Part shown: positions 9,001 through 12,715 of the stretch, one piece after another | How positions within the stretch are numbered: the stretch's first letter is position 1 | Layout: every line of letters begins with the position of its first letter | From: Baffinella frigidus | Taxonomy: Eukaryota > Cryptophyceae > Cryptomonadales > Baffinellaceae | NCBI GenBank assembly: GCA_026770585.1 | Contig: MU647091.1 | Coordinates: 148,953 to 161,821 of the forward strand | Reading direction: 5' to 3' | DNA length: 12,869 nucleotides | The notes under the pieces: model-generated | The model's database searches: none | Told to the model about the DNA's origin: nothing | Seen by the model: only the letters and a program-made list of their open reading frames with translations | Program-made: the position numbers and the translations under genes

Positions 9001-11793
9001 AAGTTGGCGGTTCCGGGATCCGGGATCCGGGTTCCGGGATTCGGGATTCGGGATTCGGGGGGTGGTACCCGAGTGCCGTCGACATCGTACCCCTGATCCG
9101 CATTACCAGTTCCGCAGTACAAGGGCGCATCGCCTGCCAAAAGTCAACTGGGGTCAACATCGTCTGCCAAAAGTCAACTGGAGTCAACTTCGCCTGCCAA
9201 AACCACCCCGGAGTCAACTTGGGAGCAAATCGTGGATTCAAGTCGGGAGCAAATCGACCCTGGATCGACCCCAGAGTCAACTCGGGAGCAAACCTTGGAT
9301 TCACCTCGGGAGCAAATCGACCCTGGAGTCAACTCGGGGGCAAATCTGGAGGCAACCCAGAGGCAAATCCCCTGGAGGCAACCCAGAGGCAAATCTTAAG
9401 TCAGTCTCCCACAAATGCTCTCGGATTCCGAGTGCCTTTGTATGGGAGTTGGCTTGAGACACCTTCGATTTGCCCATAAGTTGCCTCCAGGGTGGAGTCG
9501 ATTTGCCCATAAGTTGCCTACAGGGTGGAGATTTGCCCATAAGTTGCCTCCAGGGTGGAGAGCGGATCAAAAGTCAGGTCTAACACGCAGGGCTGGAGGG
9601 GGGGGTATTCAAAAGTCGTTTTCGATGGGAAAACTTTCTCAGAAGTCAATTTTTAGCCCAAAAACGGCTCCAAGAACGAGCAAACGGCTCCAAGAACGAG
9701 CACGGAATACCCCACCCAAGGGCCTGGAGTGGATCCGGGGACATGTTTAATTTGAAAGAAACTGAATCGCCATGTGTTCATAGGAGTCGGAAGATGATTA
9801 TTTAGGGCCCCAAGTATCCGGGAAAGGCGAACCACTCAAGAAAGCTAGAGGGGCCTATTTACATGTGGGGTTGTAAACCTTTGTACCAGGATAAGGTGTT
9901 CCAACCTCGTGACTGGCCTACGCATGGCTTCAGTGGCTCCAAGGGCAATGAAAGTTACTACACAAATGCTATCTATAAAATTGTCTTGGTTTTTAAAAAG
10001 GCCCCTCTTGCATGGTTTTTAAAAAGGCCCCTGTTGCTTTTTATCACGGGCACAAAACAACCCTCTGCTGACGAAAAAGGGGGGCCATGGTCCATTTTGG
10101 GGGTCTGTGTCCGTCTATTCGCCTCGAAATGCAATTTTGGGGGGAGGCCATTTCATAGGTGTACTTATCGTCAGCAACTCAATCTTATACCCCTGGGTTC
10201 GCGGTACAAATTCCGTCAACTTTCCACACGAGGCTATCCATGCGAACAGAATAAAAGGGGATTTTAAAATTTGTGGGGAAATGATCACGTTTCCGTACGG
10301 ATGTCCGTACAGAAACGTGATCAAATGCTGACTTTTGGCGTGTTTCCTGGGCAATAATCCAATAATCAACTTATGAATCTGTTCGCATGGATAGCCTCGT
10401 GTGGTTTGGAGAGGGAAAGAGCCCGGGTGAGACCAAATTCATCTCGAAAGATAACTGAATCAGTTCCCTAATGAGCGTTTCTCATTTAATTAGGGCGCCT
10501 AATTAAGTTTACTATGCCCGAACTAACTTCTCCTATTCAACCTCCTGTTGAAAAGGAACTGATTCAGTTATCTTCCGAGATGAAAATAGAGAGGGTTTGG
10601 GGGGACTAGATGATGTTGCTCGACTGAACACAGCGGGTTACGGAGCAGTTTTCGGCCCAAATCGGGCCGAGTTTCCGTTACCTTATCCGTAGGACCCCCC
10701 CTCTGTCCCTACGGGTTGCCTACCGTAGGGTCCTAGGTCTTATTACTTGAGGGTTATTCGAAATCCCATCGAACTCCGCTGTGTGGTAATCGAACTCCGC
10801 TGTGTGGTATAGCGACTGCAAGGCTGTCACCCTTGTTCTCAGTCTATAGGGTCGGTTCAGGGTTTAGGGTGTGGGGGCGCGCAAAATTAGGGATTAGAGG
10901 ATTGGGGTTTAGGGTGAGGGGCGCGGTCCATTTAGAGTTTATTTAGGGTTTGGGTGCATTTAGTGTTTATTTAGTGTTTATTTAGGGTTTATTGAGGGTT
11001 TCGGGGTTTATTGAGGGTTTATTGAGGGTTTCGGGGTTTATTTAGGGTTTCCGATTTAGGGATTATTGAGGGTTTACGCTTCAGGGTTCATTTAGGGTTT
11101 CCGCGCCTGCTTCAAAGTCCCCGCGTTTCTGGGGGTTGTCTCGCGGGGTGTATTTAGGGTTTCGGGGTTTATTGAGGGTTTATTTAGGGTGTATTTAGGG
11201 CTTATTTAGGGCTTATTTAGGGTTTATTTGGGGTTTATTTGGGGTTTCGGAGTTTATTTAGGGTTTATTTGGAGTTCATTTAGGGTGTATTTAGGGTTTC
11301 GGGGGTTATTTGGGGTTTATTTGGGGTTTATTTGGAGTTTATTTAGAGTTTATTTGGGGTTTCTGGGGGGGGCCGCGCCTGCGTCGAAGTGCCCGCGTGT
11401 CTGGGGGTCGTCCCGAGACCCGACGTATCTGCGTTTGCGTTTTTTGGGTTAGAATTCGTGTTCGCGTTTCGAGTTTAGAATTCATTTTTTTGTTTCGGGT
11501 TTAGACATCAGTGGCTGGTGTTGAGTGTTGAAGTGTTTGGGGCTTGGGGTTTTGGGGTTAGAATTCATTGTTTGGTGTTGGGGATTTGGGGTTTGGAAAG
11601 TGCTTGGGATTTGGGGTTTGGGATTTGGGATTTGGGGCTTGGGGTTTGAGGTTTAGAATTTTCATGGTGCGAGGTCTAGGGTTTATGGACAGTTTTAGGG
11701 TTCAGGGTTCAGAGTTTAGGGTTGAGGGTTTGCCGCCGGTGGTTCTGGTGGTAGTTGGCGAGCATGTAGTAGAAGCAGGGTCAATACCGCACC

Positions 11794-11846
<53 letters not shown>

Positions 11847-12683
11847 ACCCTAACCCTACCCTGAACCGTGAACCGTTTGTTTGAGTAGTCGTGGGTTTGG
11901 GGTTTAGGTGTGTATGGTTCAGGGTTTGGGGTTTAGGGTTTAGGGTTTAGGGATTAGGGTTTTCATGCGGTGATATTACCGCCGGTGCTTCTGGTGGAAA
12001 TTCGTGAGCGTGTGGTAGATGCACACGGATTAGGGTTGAGGGTTGAGGGTTTAGGGCTCAGGATTAGGATTTTGGATTCTGGTTTAAGGGTCTTGGGGTT
12101 TAGGGTCATGCTGAAAGATTTAGGCCTGAGGGTGTCGGGTTTCGGGTTTCGGGTTTCGGGTTTCAGGTTTGGGTTTCGGGTTTCGGGTTTCAGCTTTCGG
12201 GTTTCGGGGTTCGAATTTACCGCCGGTGGTTCTGGTGGAAGTTGGAGAGGGTGTAATAGAAGAAGACCGGGGCCTTGATGTCTTCCTTGATGTCAATGTT
12301 TACCTGGTGTTTGGGTTAGGGTTTAGCGTTAAGGGTTTGGGGGTGGGGGGTAGGGTTGAGGGTGCGGTGTGGGTTAGGGGTGCGGGTTTAGGTTTGGGGT
12401 TTGGAGATTGGGGATTGGGGTGCAGGGTTAGGGTGTGGGGTTAGGTTAGGGGTTTGGGGTTTGAGGGGTAGGGTATAGGGGTTAGGGTTTGGGGTTGAGG
12501 GTTTAGGGTTTAGGTCGAGGGTTTAGGGTTCGGGGTGTAGGGTTCAGGGTTCAGGTTCTAGAGTTTAGGGTTTAGGGTGTAGGGTCTGCTTGGGAGGGTT
12601 GAGGGTTTGTTCTGGGGGGTTGAGGGTTGAGATTTGAGGGTTGAAGGTTGAGGGTTGAGGGTTGAGGGTGTACGGTGTAGGGT

Positions 12684-12715
<32 letters not shown>

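Larger units (their letters stand above)
6715..9068 (-). other. intron between exons d and e
   Basis: 2354 bp: exon e 5' echo, a CCTAGG-rich hairpin, a single-copy AT-richer stretch (7216-7560, no convincing ORF), a 110-bp segment duplicated at 387 bp, two truncated CCACACAGCGG elements, a 0.57-kb heptamer array and the exon d echo. Confidence 0.75.
9134..11378 (-). other. intron between exons c and d
   Basis: 2245 bp: acceptor-echo repeats and gcaaat/gtcaact quasi-tandem units (9131-9560), a mostly single-copy stretch (9700-10223), two adjacent fold-back elements, CCACACAGCGG copy 5, an 11-bp TTTATTTAGGG array and the exon c echo. Confidence 0.75.
11429..12220 (-). other. intron between exons b and c
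   Basis: 792 bp: TTTGGGG/TTTAGGG-like repeats, two exon b echoes and a (CCCTCAA)n block. gttagaattc recurs (11449, 11475, 11557). Confidence 0.75.

Noticed and set aside
9863-10267. 134-codon plus-strand frame in single-copy DNA
   Set aside because: It crosses a 26-bp tandem duplication and enters the terminal repeat of the 10224 element. No recognised motif, and it lies inside an intron on the opposite strand.
11731-12264. Plus-strand conserved peptide PPVVLVEVGE in three copies
   Set aside because: It is the reverse complement of exon b and its echoes; substitutions in that frame are not biased to silent sites.
11731-12303. Mutually exclusive alternative exons (three exon b copies)
   Set aside because: The two extra copies lack acceptors and 5' halves, and one has an upstream stop, so they fit decayed echoes better.
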